Assembly (NCBI GenBank): GCA_035559535.1
Contig: DATMBG010000009.1
Span: 1-10,678, forward strand
Direction of reading: 5' to 3'
Length of the DNA stretch: 10,678 nt
Origin: Candidatus Limnocylindrales bacterium
Lineage (GTDB): Bacteria > Moduliflexota > Moduliflexia > Moduliflexales > JAUQPW01
Shown here: piece after piece, positions 1-8,600 of the stretch
Layout of the letters: each line of letters begins with the position of its first letter
Position numbering within the stretch: position 1 is the stretch's first letter
Notes under the pieces: generated by a model
What the model saw: the letters and a program-made list of their open reading frames with translations, nothing else
What the model was told of the DNA's origin: nothing
The model's database searches: none
Made by a program: the position numbers and the translations under genes

Positions 1-129
1 ATCTACCCGACAGAACAATTCGGTGATAAACTCTATGGTAGTCATGCAGGTTACCTCCAAATGAGTGAAAAAGAGTTTTTGTTGATAATATTGGAGAACC
101 TGCATGGCTCTTTCAATTTAAAAAACTAG
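1..129 (+). CDS. 3' end of an unidentified gene (partial)
   Basis: An open frame runs from the first base of the window to a TAG at 127-129, giving the last 42 residues of a protein whose start lies outside. The visible part begins IYPTEQFGDKLYGSHAGYLQ and ends in LHGSFNLKN. It reads as a mixed polar/aromatic soluble tail with one short hydrophobic stretch (EFLLIILENL) and no obvious membrane helix. I do not recognise the family. The frame is open to the edge, the composition is protein-like, and it stops 83 bases before the next plus-strand gene, so it could be the upstream neighbour of the 213-449 gene. With so little sequence, a chance open frame cannot be excluded. Confidence 0.45.
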   Translation: MYPTEQFGDKLYGSHAGYLQMSEKEFLLIILENLHGSFNLKN

Positions 130-137
130 CACCAATA

Positions 138-163
138 GTTAGTAGGTTAAGCGTCCCGCTTGA
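138..163 (+). repeat. Short palindromic intergenic repeat, left copy
   Basis: The ten bases GTTAGTAGGT lead into a hairpin. The stem AAGCG (149-153) pairs with CGCTT (157-161) around a TCC loop, and is extended by a T.G wobble and a T-A pair to 147-163. The same leader, loop and stem architecture recurs at 10586-10613 in the same orientation. The element lies between the partial gene at the left edge and the small cysteine-rich gene. No T-run follows it, so it is not a standard intrinsic terminator. It is best read as one copy of a dispersed REP-like palindrome. Confidence 0.6.
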
Positions 164-188
164 TAATTATGCCTTTACAAAGTTTAGT
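160..188 (+). promoter_or_regulatory. Candidate promoter for the small cysteine-rich gene
   Basis: TTGATA (160-165, five of six matches to the sigma70 -35 box) is followed after 17 bases by TTTAGT (183-188, four of six matches to the -10 box). A transcript would start near 195, ahead of the ribosome-binding site at 201-207. The -35 box overlaps the right arm of the palindromic repeat, so the two features may interact. Match quality is moderate only. Confidence 0.3.
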
Positions 189-212
189 GTTTGCTCTATA
201 GAAGGGGAAGTT

Positions 213-449
213 ATGAAGGCTGAAAATCTCATTACCTGGGACCATTTATCTTTGGATCAAGCAATATTCTGCTTAAAGTGTAGTCAATTCAGTGGTCAAA
301 TCAAAATCCTGAGTCCTTACGAAGTAGAACCTGTTATCATTCGCTGTAACTGCGGAGCGGAAGAATCTGTATATCGTTGTGATACGCCAGGATGCAGTTC
401 CTATGTATTGGGCGGAGAGGGATATGGGGTTTGCCGACATTGCTCATAA
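213..449 (+). CDS. Small eight-cysteine, probable zinc-binding protein
   Basis: This encodes a 78-residue soluble protein with no signal peptide or membrane helix. The start is supported by GAAGGGG at 201-207, five bases before the ATG. Cysteines are paired as C20-x2-C23, C45-x-C47, C56-x4-C61 and C74-x2-C77, the last as CRHC near the C-terminus. This spacing is typical of zinc-ribbon or treble-clef folds and would allow two metal sites or one site per pair of knuckles. Hydrophobic patches between the knuckles (VEPVIIRC and SSYVLGGEGYGVC) look like beta strands. I do not recognise a named family, and function (nucleic-acid binding, protein adaptor or metal storage) cannot be inferred. It is alone on the plus strand next to a minus-strand efflux operon, with which it need not be connected. 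An antisense frame overlaps its end but lacks comparable features. Confidence 0.65.
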   Translation: MKAENLITWDHLSLDQAIFCLKCSQFSGQIKILSPYEVEPVIIRCNCGAEESVYRCDTPGCSSYVLGGEGYGVCRHCS

Positions 450-791
450 TTGATCCGCGTCTGTCGGGGGTCAGTTGGGAAATATGTAGAACTTCCAGTT
501 GTTGGTTTGGAAATTTGGAAGCTCCACAAAAACCAGGAATTATAGCCAGGGATTTTATCACCTGTTTCCTATAATTGAAGAACCCCTACGAATAAATAAT
601 CATCGATAGGGAAAATAAGCAGCCGGGAGAATCGTTCTATTGGGAAGAGAAATCCAAAGTTCAAAATTCTACCCTGTGGAACACAATCAGATCATACCCT
701 AGGCCGGCCTTCTCCTCCAAACCTTACGTCCAAAGAATTAACAATTCCTAGATTCTTCCGAATATGGCAGCCAACGTGTGAGAGAAGCCCC

Positions 792-811
792 TAGTACACT
801 GCTATGTGCTA
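792..811 (+). terminator. Weak hairpin with short T-run, possible plus-strand terminator
   Basis: TAGTACA (792-798) pairs with TGTGCTA (805-811), with one G.T pair, around a six-base loop. On the plus strand it is followed by TTTT at 812-815. This is the only stem followed by a T-run in the convergent gap, but the stem is AT-rich and lies about 340 bases after the small plus-strand gene, so its role is doubtful. Confidence 0.2.
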
Positions 812-822
812 TTTTGTAAAGT

Positions 823-841
823 TACCTTTAAAGAAAAGGTA
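823..841 (-). terminator. Hairpin directly after the RND1 stop codon
   Basis: TACCTTT (823-829) and AAAGGTA (835-841) form a perfect 7-bp stem with a 5-base loop, starting at the base next to the RND1 stop codon (842-844). No U-tract follows in the minus direction, so this is more likely a 3'-end stabilising or weak termination structure than a strong intrinsic terminator. Confidence 0.3.
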
Positions 842-3800
842 CTATCTGGAACCGACTCCCCGTTCTACCGGGTGTTGTCCATTCCGTCTCATTCCATTAC
901 CTGTTTCTACAGGATGCTCACTGCGTCGCCCGTTATCGGTGATGGTAGTCTCCAGCGGCTCTGCCTCCAGGAGTTCGGGAGCGGGTAGCTGAGCGGTCGG
1001 ACCTTCTGGGATCTGGGTGCGGCCTCGAAATCGTCTGCTCAGCTTTTCTCGTAAGGATTCCATATAAATATAGAAAACAGGTGTAATATAGAGCGTAAGA
1101 ATCTGAGAGAACAAGAGACCTCCCACAACAGCCAGACCCAGGGGACGACGGGCTTCCGCACCGGCACCGACACCCAATGCAATGGGTAAAGTACCCATAA
1201 GGGCTGCCATGGTGGTCATCATAATAGGACGGAACCGAATAAGACTCCCTTCATAGATGGCATCCGCCGGATTTTTCCCTTCATTTCTTTGAGCATCCAA
1301 CGCAAAATCGATCATCATAATAGCATTTTTCTTTACGATACCGACCAGCATGATAATACCTACAAAAGCATAGATATCCAGATCCCGATGGAAGAGGAGC
1401 AGGGTTAATAAAGCTCCAAATCCGGCAGAGGGGAGACCCGAAAGAATTGTTAAAGGGTGAATAAAACTCTCGTAGAGGATACCCAGTATGATGTAGATTA
1501 CGAGAATGGCCATAATCAGGAGAAGCCCTAAACCTTGCAAGGAGGATTGAAAAGCCTGGGCCGTACCTTGAAAACTGGCACTGATGGTAGAAGGGAGCGT
1601 TTTACGGGCCAGGTCTTCCACCAAAGCAACCGCCTCTCCTAAAGATACTCCGGGCCTGACATTGAAAGAGAGGGTAACGGCCGGAAGCTGACCCAAATGA
1701 TTCACCGATAAAGGTCCCACACCCAATGTGATGTTGGCAACTGCCTTGAGTGGAACCAGTTGTCCACTGGAGGATCGGATATAGAGTAAAGATAAAGCGG
1801 TTGGATCCATTTGATATTGAGGTTCTACTTCCATAATGACCTTGTACTGATTGTTAGGTGCATAGATGGTCGAAACCTGTCGGGATCCATAGGCACTGTA
1901 AAGGGTTTCTTCGATTTGGAGGGCTGTAATTCCAAGGGCTTCTGCTTTATCCCGATAAATTTCAATATTCACCTGGGGATTTTTGATTTGCAAATCACTG
2001 GTTACATCCTGGAGTTGGGGTAATTCCCGCATCTTAGCTTCGAGGATCGGTGCATAATGATAAAGTTCCTGGGTATCTGGACTCTGGAGGGTAAACTGGT
2101 AAGGACTCTTGGTCAACTGACCACCGATACGAATGGGAGGAAGATTTTGCATAAAAACCTGAATTCCTGGGACCGTCGCCAATTTAGGTCTTAACTCCTG
2201 GATGACCTGGTCTACACTCAACTGACGTTCGGAGCGAGGTTTCAAACGAATGAATAGGCGACCTGTATTGCTTCCACTGATACTGGACATGAAGGAATCT
2301 ACATAGGGATCTTGCTGGAGAATAGCTCCCAGGGCTTGATGGTACCTTACCATGGCATCAAAGGAAGTTCCCTGGGCAGCTTCGGTGAAAGCAAAGATCT
2401 GTCCGGTATCTTCACTGGGGAGGAATCCTTTAGGGGTAATGAGGAAAAGATATAGGGTAGCCACGAGGATAATCCCCGAGATGATCATGGTTATGAGGCG
2501 ATGGCGTAAGACCTTTTTCAGACTCCAATCATAAACCCGGAGCATTCCTTCGAAGACACGCTCCGAAGCGGCATAGAAACGACCCTGCTTTTGTGCACTG
2601 GGTGGGCGTAAGAATCGACTACAAAGCATAGGGGTAAGGCTTAAAGAAACAAAACCGGAGACGAGTATGGCCATGCTAATCGTTACAGCGAACTCGTGGA
2701 GCAGACGTCCGAGGATCCCCCCCATGAAGAGCACAGGAATGAAAACGGCTGCGAGGGACAGGGTCATGGATAAAACGGTAAACCCAATTTCTTTAGACCC
2801 GATCAGGGCTGCCTGCATCCTTCCTTTACCCATCTCCATATGCCGGACGATGTTTTCCAGCATAACGATGGCATCATCGACCACAAAACCCACCGACAGG
2901 GTCAAAGCCATTAAAGAAAGGTTATCCAGGCTGTAGCCCAGTTGGTACATCACGGCGAAGGTGGCAATAATCGACATAGGTAAGGCCAGGCTGGGAATAA
3001 TCGTAGCCGAGAGATTACGCAGGAAAAGAAAGATGACTAAAACGACCAGACAAACCGTCAGAACCAGCGTAAACTTGACGTCATTGACCGATTCACGTAT
3101 CGATACAGATCGATCATAAAGGATATTAAGGTCAATCGAGGCCGGCATCTGGGCCCGGAAGGTGGGGAGAAGCTTTTTGATAGAATCTACGACCTCTACG
3201 GTATTGGTACCCGGCTGACGTTGAATAGCCAGAACGATGGCACGGATATCATTGTACCAGCTTGCGATTTTGTCATTCTCTACACTACTAATAACTCTAC
3301 CGAGTTCCTGAAGGCGCACCGGGGAGCCATTACGATAGGTTACAATGAGTGAGCGATACGCCACCGCATCGATAAGCTGGCCGTTGGTCTCCACGGTAAA
3401 AGCCTTTTGAGGTCCGGATAGCATACCGGTTGGTAAATTTGCATTTCCCTCTTGGATTGCGTTGGCCACCTCATTTATTCCAATGGCCCGACTGGCCAGA
3501 GCTTTAGGATCCAGTTGGATACGAACTGCGTATTTCTGTGAGCCAAAAACCTGGACCTGAGCAACCCCGCTGATCATGGAAACCCGCTGAGCAATAAACG
3601 TATCGGCATATTCATTAACCGTTGAGAGGGGAAGGGTCGGAGAACTTAGGGCCAAATAGAGAATAGGTTGATCGGCAGGGTTTACCTTGCGATAAGAGGG
3701 CGGACTTGGCATATTCTGGGGAAGTTGAGGAGCAGTCTGGGCAATGGCCGCCTGGACATCTTGAGCCGCCGCGTCAATATCCCGGCTCAAATTAAACTGG

Positions 3801-4078
3801 AGAGTAATCTGGGTACTTCCCAGGGTGTTGGTGGAGGTCATCGAGTCCAGGCCCGCAATGGTAGAAAATTGTCGCTCCAAAGGAGTCGCTACCGAGGCCG
3901 CCATGGTTTCGGGACTGGCTCCAGGAAGACTCGCAGTTACCAGAATGGTGGGAAAATCTACGTTGGGCAGGTCACTCACAGGCAGGAGTTGATATCCTGC
4001 AATCCCAAAGAGTAGAAAACTCATCATAAGGAGTGTGGTGGTAATGGGGCGACGAATAAAAAGCTCTGTAATATTCAT
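842..4078 (-). CDS. RND multidrug efflux permease, HAE-1 family, MdtB/MdtC-like (RND1)
   Basis: This is a 1078-residue inner-membrane, proton-driven exporter of the RND superfamily, expected to act as a trimer with the adjacent adaptor and an outer-membrane channel. The layout is canonical: TM1 at about 13-32, a periplasmic porter region at about 33-335, TM2-6 at about 337-490, TM7 at about 528-547, a second porter region at about 548-848, and TM8-12 at about 850-1005. The proton relay is complete by comparison with AcrB: D401-D402 in TM4 (GFVVDDAIV), K917 in TM10 (KKNAI), R948 and T955. The VVDDAIV signature, not the VDGAV form of metal pumps, places it in the drug/organic-substrate HAE group. 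The N-terminal LPGASPETMA and SVATPLER motifs closely recall Escherichia coli MdtC and MdtB. ATG overlaps the adaptor's TGA as ATGA, with a strong AAGGAGG upstream, so the two genes are translationally coupled. A hydrophilic C-terminal tail of about 70 residues after TM12 contains two HPVE-centred near-repeats. Substrate cannot be told. Confidence 0.95.
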   Translation of the reverse strand: MNITELFIRRPITTTLLMMSFLLFGIAGYQLLPVSDLPNVDFPTILVTASLPGASPETMAASVATPLERQFSTIAGLDSMTSTNTLGSTQITLQFNLSRDIDAAAQDVQAAIAQTAPQLPQNMPSPPSYRKVNPADQPILYLALSSPTLPLSTVNEYADTFIAQRVSMISGVAQVQVFGSQKYAVRIQLDPKALASRAIGINEVANAIQEGNANLPTGMLSGPQKAFTVETNGQLIDAVAYRSLIVTYRNGSPVRLQELGRVISSVENDKIASWYNDIRAIVLAIQRQPGTNTVEVVDSIKKLLPTFRAQMPASIDLNILYDRSVSIRESVNDVKFTLVLTVCLVVLVIFLFLRNLSATIIPSLALPMSIIATFAVMYQLGYSLDNLSLMALTLSVGFVVDDAIVMLENIVRHMEMGKGRMQAALIGSKEIGFTVLSMTLSLAAVFIPVLFMGGILGRLLHEFAVTISMAILVSGFVSLSLTPMLCSRFLRPPSAQKQGRFYAASERVFEGMLRVYDWSLKKVLRHRLITMIISGIILVATLYLFLITPKGFLPSEDTGQIFAFTEAAQGTSFDAMVRYHQALGAILQQDPYVDSFMSSISGSNTGRLFIRLKPRSERQLSVDQVIQELRPKLATVPGIQVFMQNLPPIRIGGQLTKSPYQFTLQSPDTQELYHYAPILEAKMRELPQLQDVTSDLQIKNPQVNIEIYRDKAEALGITALQIEETLYSAYGSRQVSTIYAPNNQYKVIMEVEPQYQMDPTALSLLYIRSSSGQLVPLKAVANITLGVGPLSVNHLGQLPAVTLSFNVRPGVSLGEAVALVEDLARKTLPSTISASFQGTAQAFQSSLQGLGLLLIMAILVIYIILGILYESFIHPLTILSGLPSAGFGALLTLLLFHRDLDIYAFVGIIMLVGIVKKNAIMMIDFALDAQRNEGKNPADAIYEGSLIRFRPIMMTTMAALMGTLPIALGVGAGAEARRPLGLAVVGGLLFSQILTLYITPVFYIYMESLREKLSRRFRGRTQIPEGPTAQLPAPELLEAEPLETTITDNGRRSEHPVETGNGMRRNGQHPVERGVGSR

Positions 4079-5343
4079 GAACTTGCCTCCTTGTTACTTC
4101 CTTGATCGTTCTTCACTTCTACTTTCATACCCGGAGTAAGCCGAAGTTGGCCGTCTGTGACTACCTTCTCTCCCGGTTGAAGTCCCTTCTCAATGATGCT
4201 TTCATTTTCCAATGTCCTGGCTACAACCACAGGACGGGATTCAACCGTAAGGTCAGGTTTAATGACAAACACGTAGGAACCTTGTTGTCCTGCCTGAATG
4301 GCCTGGGATGGGGCCACAATGGCATTAGGTTGGGTGGTAAGGGTTAAAGTTACATTAACAAATTGGCCGGGCCAGAGACGTTTTTCTTCGTTATCAAAGG
4401 TTCCTTTGAGTTGAATAGTCCCGGTAGCTTTATCTACCGCATTGTCTACAAAGGTAACGACCCCTTTTACCGGATTCCCTTCCGAGTTAGGTATTTCAGC
4501 TTCCACCTGGAGTTTCCCCTGTGCCATATATTTCTTTATCTCAGGGAGTTCTTGTTCAGGAACGGAAAAAGTAACATAAATGGGACTGATTTGATTGATA
4601 TTTACCAGGACCGTATCATTGGCTTTGATCAGGTTCCCCGGATGAACCATAAGATCTCCTGTTCGCCCGTCCAAAGGAGACCGGATGGAACAGTACTCCA
4701 ACTCCAGTTTAACATTCTCTATAGCCGCCTGATCTGCACGAATAGCTGCTTTGGCATCTTCTACAGCAGCTTGATCTGCATGCAAGGCTGCCTGAAGGGC
4801 TTCTGCATTGGTACGAATCTGATCATATTGATCTTTAGAAATAATCCCCTGCTGATTCAAGCTCTCATAGCGTCGCGCTTGAACCTGGGCATTTTTTGCC
4901 TGGGCAGCGGTTTTTGCCAGGTTGGCTTCAGCCTGTTTTAAGCGGGCTATATCCTTTGCCAGATTGGCTTCAGCCTGTCTAAGTGCCGCCTCTAAAGGTC
5001 TTCGATCAATGGTAAAAAGAAGATCCCCTTTCTTCACATCCTGACCTTCCTGGAAATACACCCCGGTCAGTTCTCCATTTACCTGGGCCCGGACCGCCAC
5101 AACGGAATAAGCTTCGGCCGTCCCAATGGTTTTTATCTGGATCGGAACGGTTTTTTCAACTACCGTAGCTGCAGTGACCGGTACGGCTGCCCTCTGCCTA
5201 GGCTGATCAGATTTTCCACTGGCGTCTCCCCGGGAACAGGCCGTAAGAAATATCAGGATAATCCATAATAGTCCAAATCCTTTCAGGGGAAGAAATAAAG
5301 GAGAAAAAAGGAGTCGAACTTTTTGATAACTTAAAGGTTTCAT
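4075..5343 (-). CDS. RND efflux periplasmic adaptor (membrane fusion) lipoprotein, MdtA-like
   Basis: This is the periplasmic adaptor that links an RND permease to an outer-membrane channel. Two in-frame starts exist, 5355 (426 residues) and 5343 (422). I prefer 5343 because GAGG sits six bases before it, whereas nothing resembling a ribosome-binding site precedes 5355. In numbering from the longer start, the N-terminal hydrophobic segment ends in a lipobox LTAC with C40 as predicted lipid anchor. The domains follow in the usual order: first lipoyl half at about 88-117 (QVNGELTGVYFQEGQDVKKG), a helical coiled-coil hairpin at about 119-222 with repeated QAEANLAK and ADQAA units, second lipoyl half at about 223-253 (IRSPLDGRTGD), beta-barrel at about 257-340 and membrane-proximal domain at about 345-415. 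Length and order are normal for the AcrA/MdtA family. It has its own promoter and overlaps RND1 by four bases, so RND1 is its obvious partner. RND2 upstream may share it. Confidence 0.93.
   Translation of the reverse strand: MKPLSYQKVRLLFSPLFLPLKGFGLLWIILIFLTACSRGDASGKSDQPRQRAAVPVTAATVVEKTVPIQIKTIGTAEAYSVVAVRAQVNGELTGVYFQEGQDVKKGDLLFTIDRRPLEAALRQAEANLAKDIARLKQAEANLAKTAAQAKNAQVQARRYESLNQQGIISKDQYDQIRTNAEALQAALHADQAAVEDAKAAIRADQAAIENVKLELEYCSIRSPLDGRTGDLMVHPGNLIKANDTVLVNINQISPIYVTFSVPEQELPEIKKYMAQGKLQVEAEIPNSEGNPVKGVVTFVDNAVDKATGTIQLKGTFDNEEKRLWPGQFVNVTLTLTTQPNAIVAPSQAIQAGQQGSYVFVIKPDLTVESRPVVVARTLENESIIEKGLQPGEKVVTDGQLRLTPGMKVEVKNDQGSNKEASS
4086..4092 (-). promoter_or_regulatory. Strong ribosome-binding site for RND1 inside the adaptor gene
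   Basis: On the minus strand AAGGAGG lies seven bases before the RND1 ATG (4078-4076), within the last codons of the adaptor. Together with the ATGA stop/start overlap it supports the chosen start and coupled translation of adaptor and permease. Confidence 0.8.
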
Positions 5344-5349
5344 TTTTTG

Positions 5350-5353
5350 CCTC
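5350..5353 (-). promoter_or_regulatory. Ribosome-binding site that decides the adaptor start
   Basis: On the minus strand the sequence ATGAGGCAAAAAATG contains both candidate starts. GAGG within the first forms a Shine-Dalgarno site six bases ahead of the second ATG (5343-5341). The upstream ATG at 5355 is preceded by TCGTCTTT, which offers no pairing. Confidence 0.6.
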
Positions 5354-5401
5354 ATAAAGACGAAAAAAACATTTTAATACAATTTTTATGGTCTATTATT
5401 C

Positions 5402-5430
5402 AATTTACCCAGAAGAGAAGGAAGTGTCAA
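5402..5430 (-). promoter_or_regulatory. Near-consensus sigma70-type promoter for adaptor-RND1
   Basis: On the minus strand a perfect TTGACA (5430-5425) is followed by exactly 17 bases and then TAAATT (5407-5402, four of six matches to TATAAT). The predicted start near 5395 gives a leader of about 50 bases to the adaptor ATG. It lies in the gap after RND2, so adaptor and RND1 can be expressed independently of RND2. No operator palindrome is evident across it. Confidence 0.6.
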
Positions 5431-5482
5431 ATGCATTTTCAGGACGGGATTTAGATTCCCAGGATGGGCAAAAGGGTCTTCC

Positions 5483-5514
5483 TTTCCCCTACGCATCCAG
5501 CTAAGAAGGGGAAA
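5483..5514. repeat. Inverted repeat TTTCCCCT / AGGGGAAA
   Basis: The perfect 8-bp arms at 5483-5490 and 5507-5514 are separated by 16 bases. The CCCCT/AGGGG core is shared with the larger hairpin about 80 bases away, suggesting related palindromic units. Confidence 0.5.
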
Positions 5515-5590
5515 AGCCTTATTTTCGGCCTGAACACCTTCCTAAGGGGTGTCTGGACCTCAGGTCTGATCCTCAGCTTGAGGCCTACGC

Positions 5591-5619
5591 CCCTTCCCCT
5601 ATCTTTCATAGGGGAAGGG
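5591..5619. repeat. Perfect 12-bp-stem hairpin downstream of RND2
   Basis: CCCTTCCCCTAT (5591-5602) and ATAGGGGAAGGG (5608-5619) form a perfect 12-bp stem around the loop CTTTC. It lies 36 bases after the RND2 stop codon. In the minus direction it is followed by GGCGTAGG rather than U residues, so it is not a classical intrinsic terminator. It could stabilise the 3' end of the RND2 message or be a REP-like element. Confidence 0.7.
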
Positions 5620-5655
5620 TCGGGGAGGGAAGCTTATTCCAGAAATTAGAGAATG

Positions 5656-8600
5656 CTACGGGGTTTTATCCGGCTTATCTTCAGTTGGATGAAGGGGAAT
5701 CGGAACAGGATGATCCTCTGCAGAAGGTGATGGGACCTGGCCGTTACCTTGCCACAGTTCCTGCAGCTGAAATCGGCCAGCCAGTTGGAGTTTTCTGATA
5801 GCAAGACGTCGCCGTTGAAGCAGACTTCCGAGATCATCCAGAAGTGAATAAGCAACAGGAGTAACCAATAGGGTCGGGAAGAGTGAGAGGGTTTGTCCGC
5901 CGATGACCACCACGGCAATGGTCCGTCTTTCTTCGGCACCCGGACCGGTACCCACGGCCAGGGGTAGCATTCCGGCTACAAGAGCCAGGGTCGTCATCAA
6001 AATAGGCCGTAATCGATCTCGGTTCCCTTGCATGATAGCCGCCGTCCGATCCATCCCATTAGCCCGCAAATTATTCATATGATCGATTTGAAGGATCGAG
6101 TTTTTCTTTACAACTCCGAAAAGTACTAGGATACCTAAGGCTGAATAGAGATTCAACGTATTTCCCGTAAACCACAAGGAGAGGAGAGCAAAAGGTACGG
6201 AGAGGGGTAAGGAAAGTAAAATAGTAAAGGGATGAATTAAACTTTCGAACTGGGATGCCAGAATCATGTACATGAAGACAATGGAAAGTGAGAAGGCCCA
6301 GATAAACTCGTTAAAAGTACGTTCTAGCTCTCGACCGCGGCCTGAAACACTGGTTGTATAGCCTGGGGGCAGGTTCATCTCGGCAACTGCTTTTCGCAGG
6401 GCTTCCAGTCGATCCGCCAGGGCATAGCCAGGTGCGATCGATGCCCGTAAACTCACCTGTCGTTGTCGATCCAAACGGTCTATTCGTGAAGGGCCTTGAG
6501 CCGGAACGATTCGTACAATGTTATCCAGTCGTACCAGTCCCTCTCCCCGGTGAGGAAGATAGAGCCGTGAGATGGTCTCCGGGTTATTTCGATCTTCTTC
6601 AACCAGGCGAAGTTGCACATCATAATCGTCATTGACCGATATATCTCGAAATCGTGAGACTTTCTGATCTCCCCCCACCATCAAGCGAAGTGCTGTAGCA
6701 ATATCTGTGGGATCAACACCCAAATCTGCAGCACGGGCCCGATCGATTTCCACATGCAACTCAGGTTTATCCAACCTCAGGGTGGTATCTGCGTCTATAA
6801 TCCCCAATTCCTGGGATCTTTCTCGAAGTTGCTCGGCATAGGTTGCAAGGGCCGTAAGATCAGGCCCCCGAAGTACAAAATCGATCTCAAAATTACCACT
6901 TCCAATATTGAAGGAGGGGGCATTACGTACCGTAAAACGAATATTACGATATTTCTTCAGGCGGCGTCGTACGTCCTGCATAACATCCCGCTGGGTATAA
7001 TTACCCCGAAAAGCCTGGAGGGGATCGCCGTGTAAAATTCCATGCCATAACCGGGTAAGAGAGAAGGTACGTTCTTCATGGGGTGCAATGCGAACATATA
7101 CGCTCCCCTGATTAACCCGGCTGAGAAACCCGCCCCCTGCCGAAGCCAAAACAAGCCGTACGCCTGGAGTTGAGCGTAACTCAGACTCAACGGCCTGCAT
7201 AATTTTATCCATAGCGGCAAGACTGGTACCTTCCGGTGCGGTTACAATCACATTAAACTCGGCTTCATCGACATCGCTGGGAATATATTCCTGTTTGACC
7301 AGCCTGTAAAGGGGTATGGAGGAAGCCATGACCCCCAGGGCGAGAAGACAGATCAGGGCTCTGTGATGGATGGCAAAGGCCAGAGTCCGGGCATATCCCC
7401 GATCGAGCCAGGCATAGAACCCTTTCCTGGATCGAGCCGGGCTGTGAGCATCTCCCATAACTGCGTCCTCAGCCCGCAATAGACGTGCACTCATCATAGG
7501 GGTTAGAGTGAAAGAAACCAGCAGGCTAACCAGAACCGCTACAGCCGCAGTAATACCGAATTGATAAAGGAAACGGCCCGAAATACTTGACATGAAGGAA
7601 ACAGGAACGAAGATGACTACAAGGCTTAAAGTGGTGGCCATGACAGCCAGACCGATCTCTGCTGTGGCCAGGCGGGCGGCCTCGAACGGTCGCATTTTCT
7701 TCTCCTCAACGAAACGAAAGATGTTCTCCAACACCACAATGGCATCATCGATGACGACTCCAACCATCAAGACCAAAGCCAGCATCGTCACGCTATTCAA
7801 TGTGAAGTCCAGGGCCCACATCATGCCAAACGTAGCAATAACAGAAGTGGGGATAGCAATTCCTGCAATAAGGGTGGAGCGCCAGCTCCGCATGAAGATC
7901 AGAACAACCAGGCAGGCCAGAAGGCTCCCTAAAATGAGGTGCAGGTTGATCTCGTGGAGTGCTGCATAAATATAACGGGACTGATCTTGAATGACCTCTA
8001 GCCTTACATCTGGTGGTAGTTGAGAAGAAATCTTTGCGAGGCTTTTCTTGGCAGCTTCGATGACGGCAACAGTATTGGCCCCTGATTGACGCCGAATCTC
8101 CAGGGTAACCGTCGGTACGCCGTTTAACCGGGCCAGTGAGCGTTGCTCCTTCGTTCCATCCTCAACCCAACCAATATCCTGAATTCGAATGGGTACGCCG
8201 TTGACAGTCGCAATAACCAGTTCGTTGAACTCCTTTGGATCTATCACACGCCCCATGGTACGGAGGACATGCTCTACGGGACCTGCCGTCACATTTCCAC
8301 CCGGTACATCCACATTCTGACGTACAATGGTATCCCGTACCGCCGTAATGGGAATATGATAGGCTGCAAGTTTATGAGCACTAACCCAAACATTAATGGC
8401 CCGTTCCAAACCCCCAACAATGCGTACCTCTCCGACTCCCGAGGACCGCTCCAGTTGTACCTTTACAATCTTATCTGCAAGCTCGGTTAATTCCCGAACA
8501 GGCCGGTTAGCAGAAAGGGCCACGGTCATGACAGGAGAGGAATCATTATCGAATTTTGATACAACAGGTGGATCTACATTGCTGGGTAAATCCGGCAGGA

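Larger units (their letters stand above)
450..841. other. Intergenic gap between the convergent small gene and RND1
   Basis: About 390 bases lie between a plus-strand stop and the stop of the minus-strand RND1 gene. I see no convincing coding frame on either strand. Visible structure comprises an 8-bp inverted repeat AATTATAG (538-545) / CTATAATT (569-576) with a 23-base spacer, a perfect 10-bp palindrome AGGCCGGCCT at 701-710, and two hairpins next to RND1 (792-811 and 823-841). As a convergent gap it would be expected to hold terminators, but no classical stem plus long T-run is present. Confidence 0.5.
5356..5655. other. Gap between RND2 and adaptor: promoter plus hairpin cluster
   Basis: This 300-base gap holds the adaptor promoter in its left third and three inverted repeats in the remainder (5483-5514, 5534-5552 and 5591-5619). 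A short plus-strand open frame across the hairpins (5464-5649) is low-complexity, arises from the palindromic sequence and is not treated as a gene. Confidence 0.6.

Noticed and set aside
174-202. TTTACA-N17-TATAGA as promoter of the small gene
   Set aside because: The boxes and spacing are acceptable, but transcription would start at about 209, after the ribosome-binding site at 201-207, leaving the message without it.
337-574. Overlapping frames on both strands around the end of the small cysteine-rich gene
   Set aside because: They compete with a frame that has a good ribosome-binding site and a cysteine pattern, and show no recognisable motif themselves.
701-710. AGGCCGGCCT palindrome as an operator
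   Set aside because: It is a perfect 10-bp palindrome, but it sits in a convergent gap with no promoter nearby and no second copy, so no regulatory role is supported.
4363-4941. Long plus-strand open frame antisense to the adaptor
   Set aside because: It lies wholly inside a well-supported adaptor gene, shows no domain or signal and has a Phe/Ile-rich composition expected from the opposite strand of a coding region.
5591-5619. Intrinsic terminator of RND2
   Set aside because: The stem is strong but no U-run follows in the direction of transcription, so it is listed as a hairpin repeat.
7592-7969. Plus-strand open frame opposite RND2
   Set aside because: It mirrors the TM2-5 region of RND2, is rich in Arg/Met/Ala/Thr as an antisense reading would be, and has no independent support.
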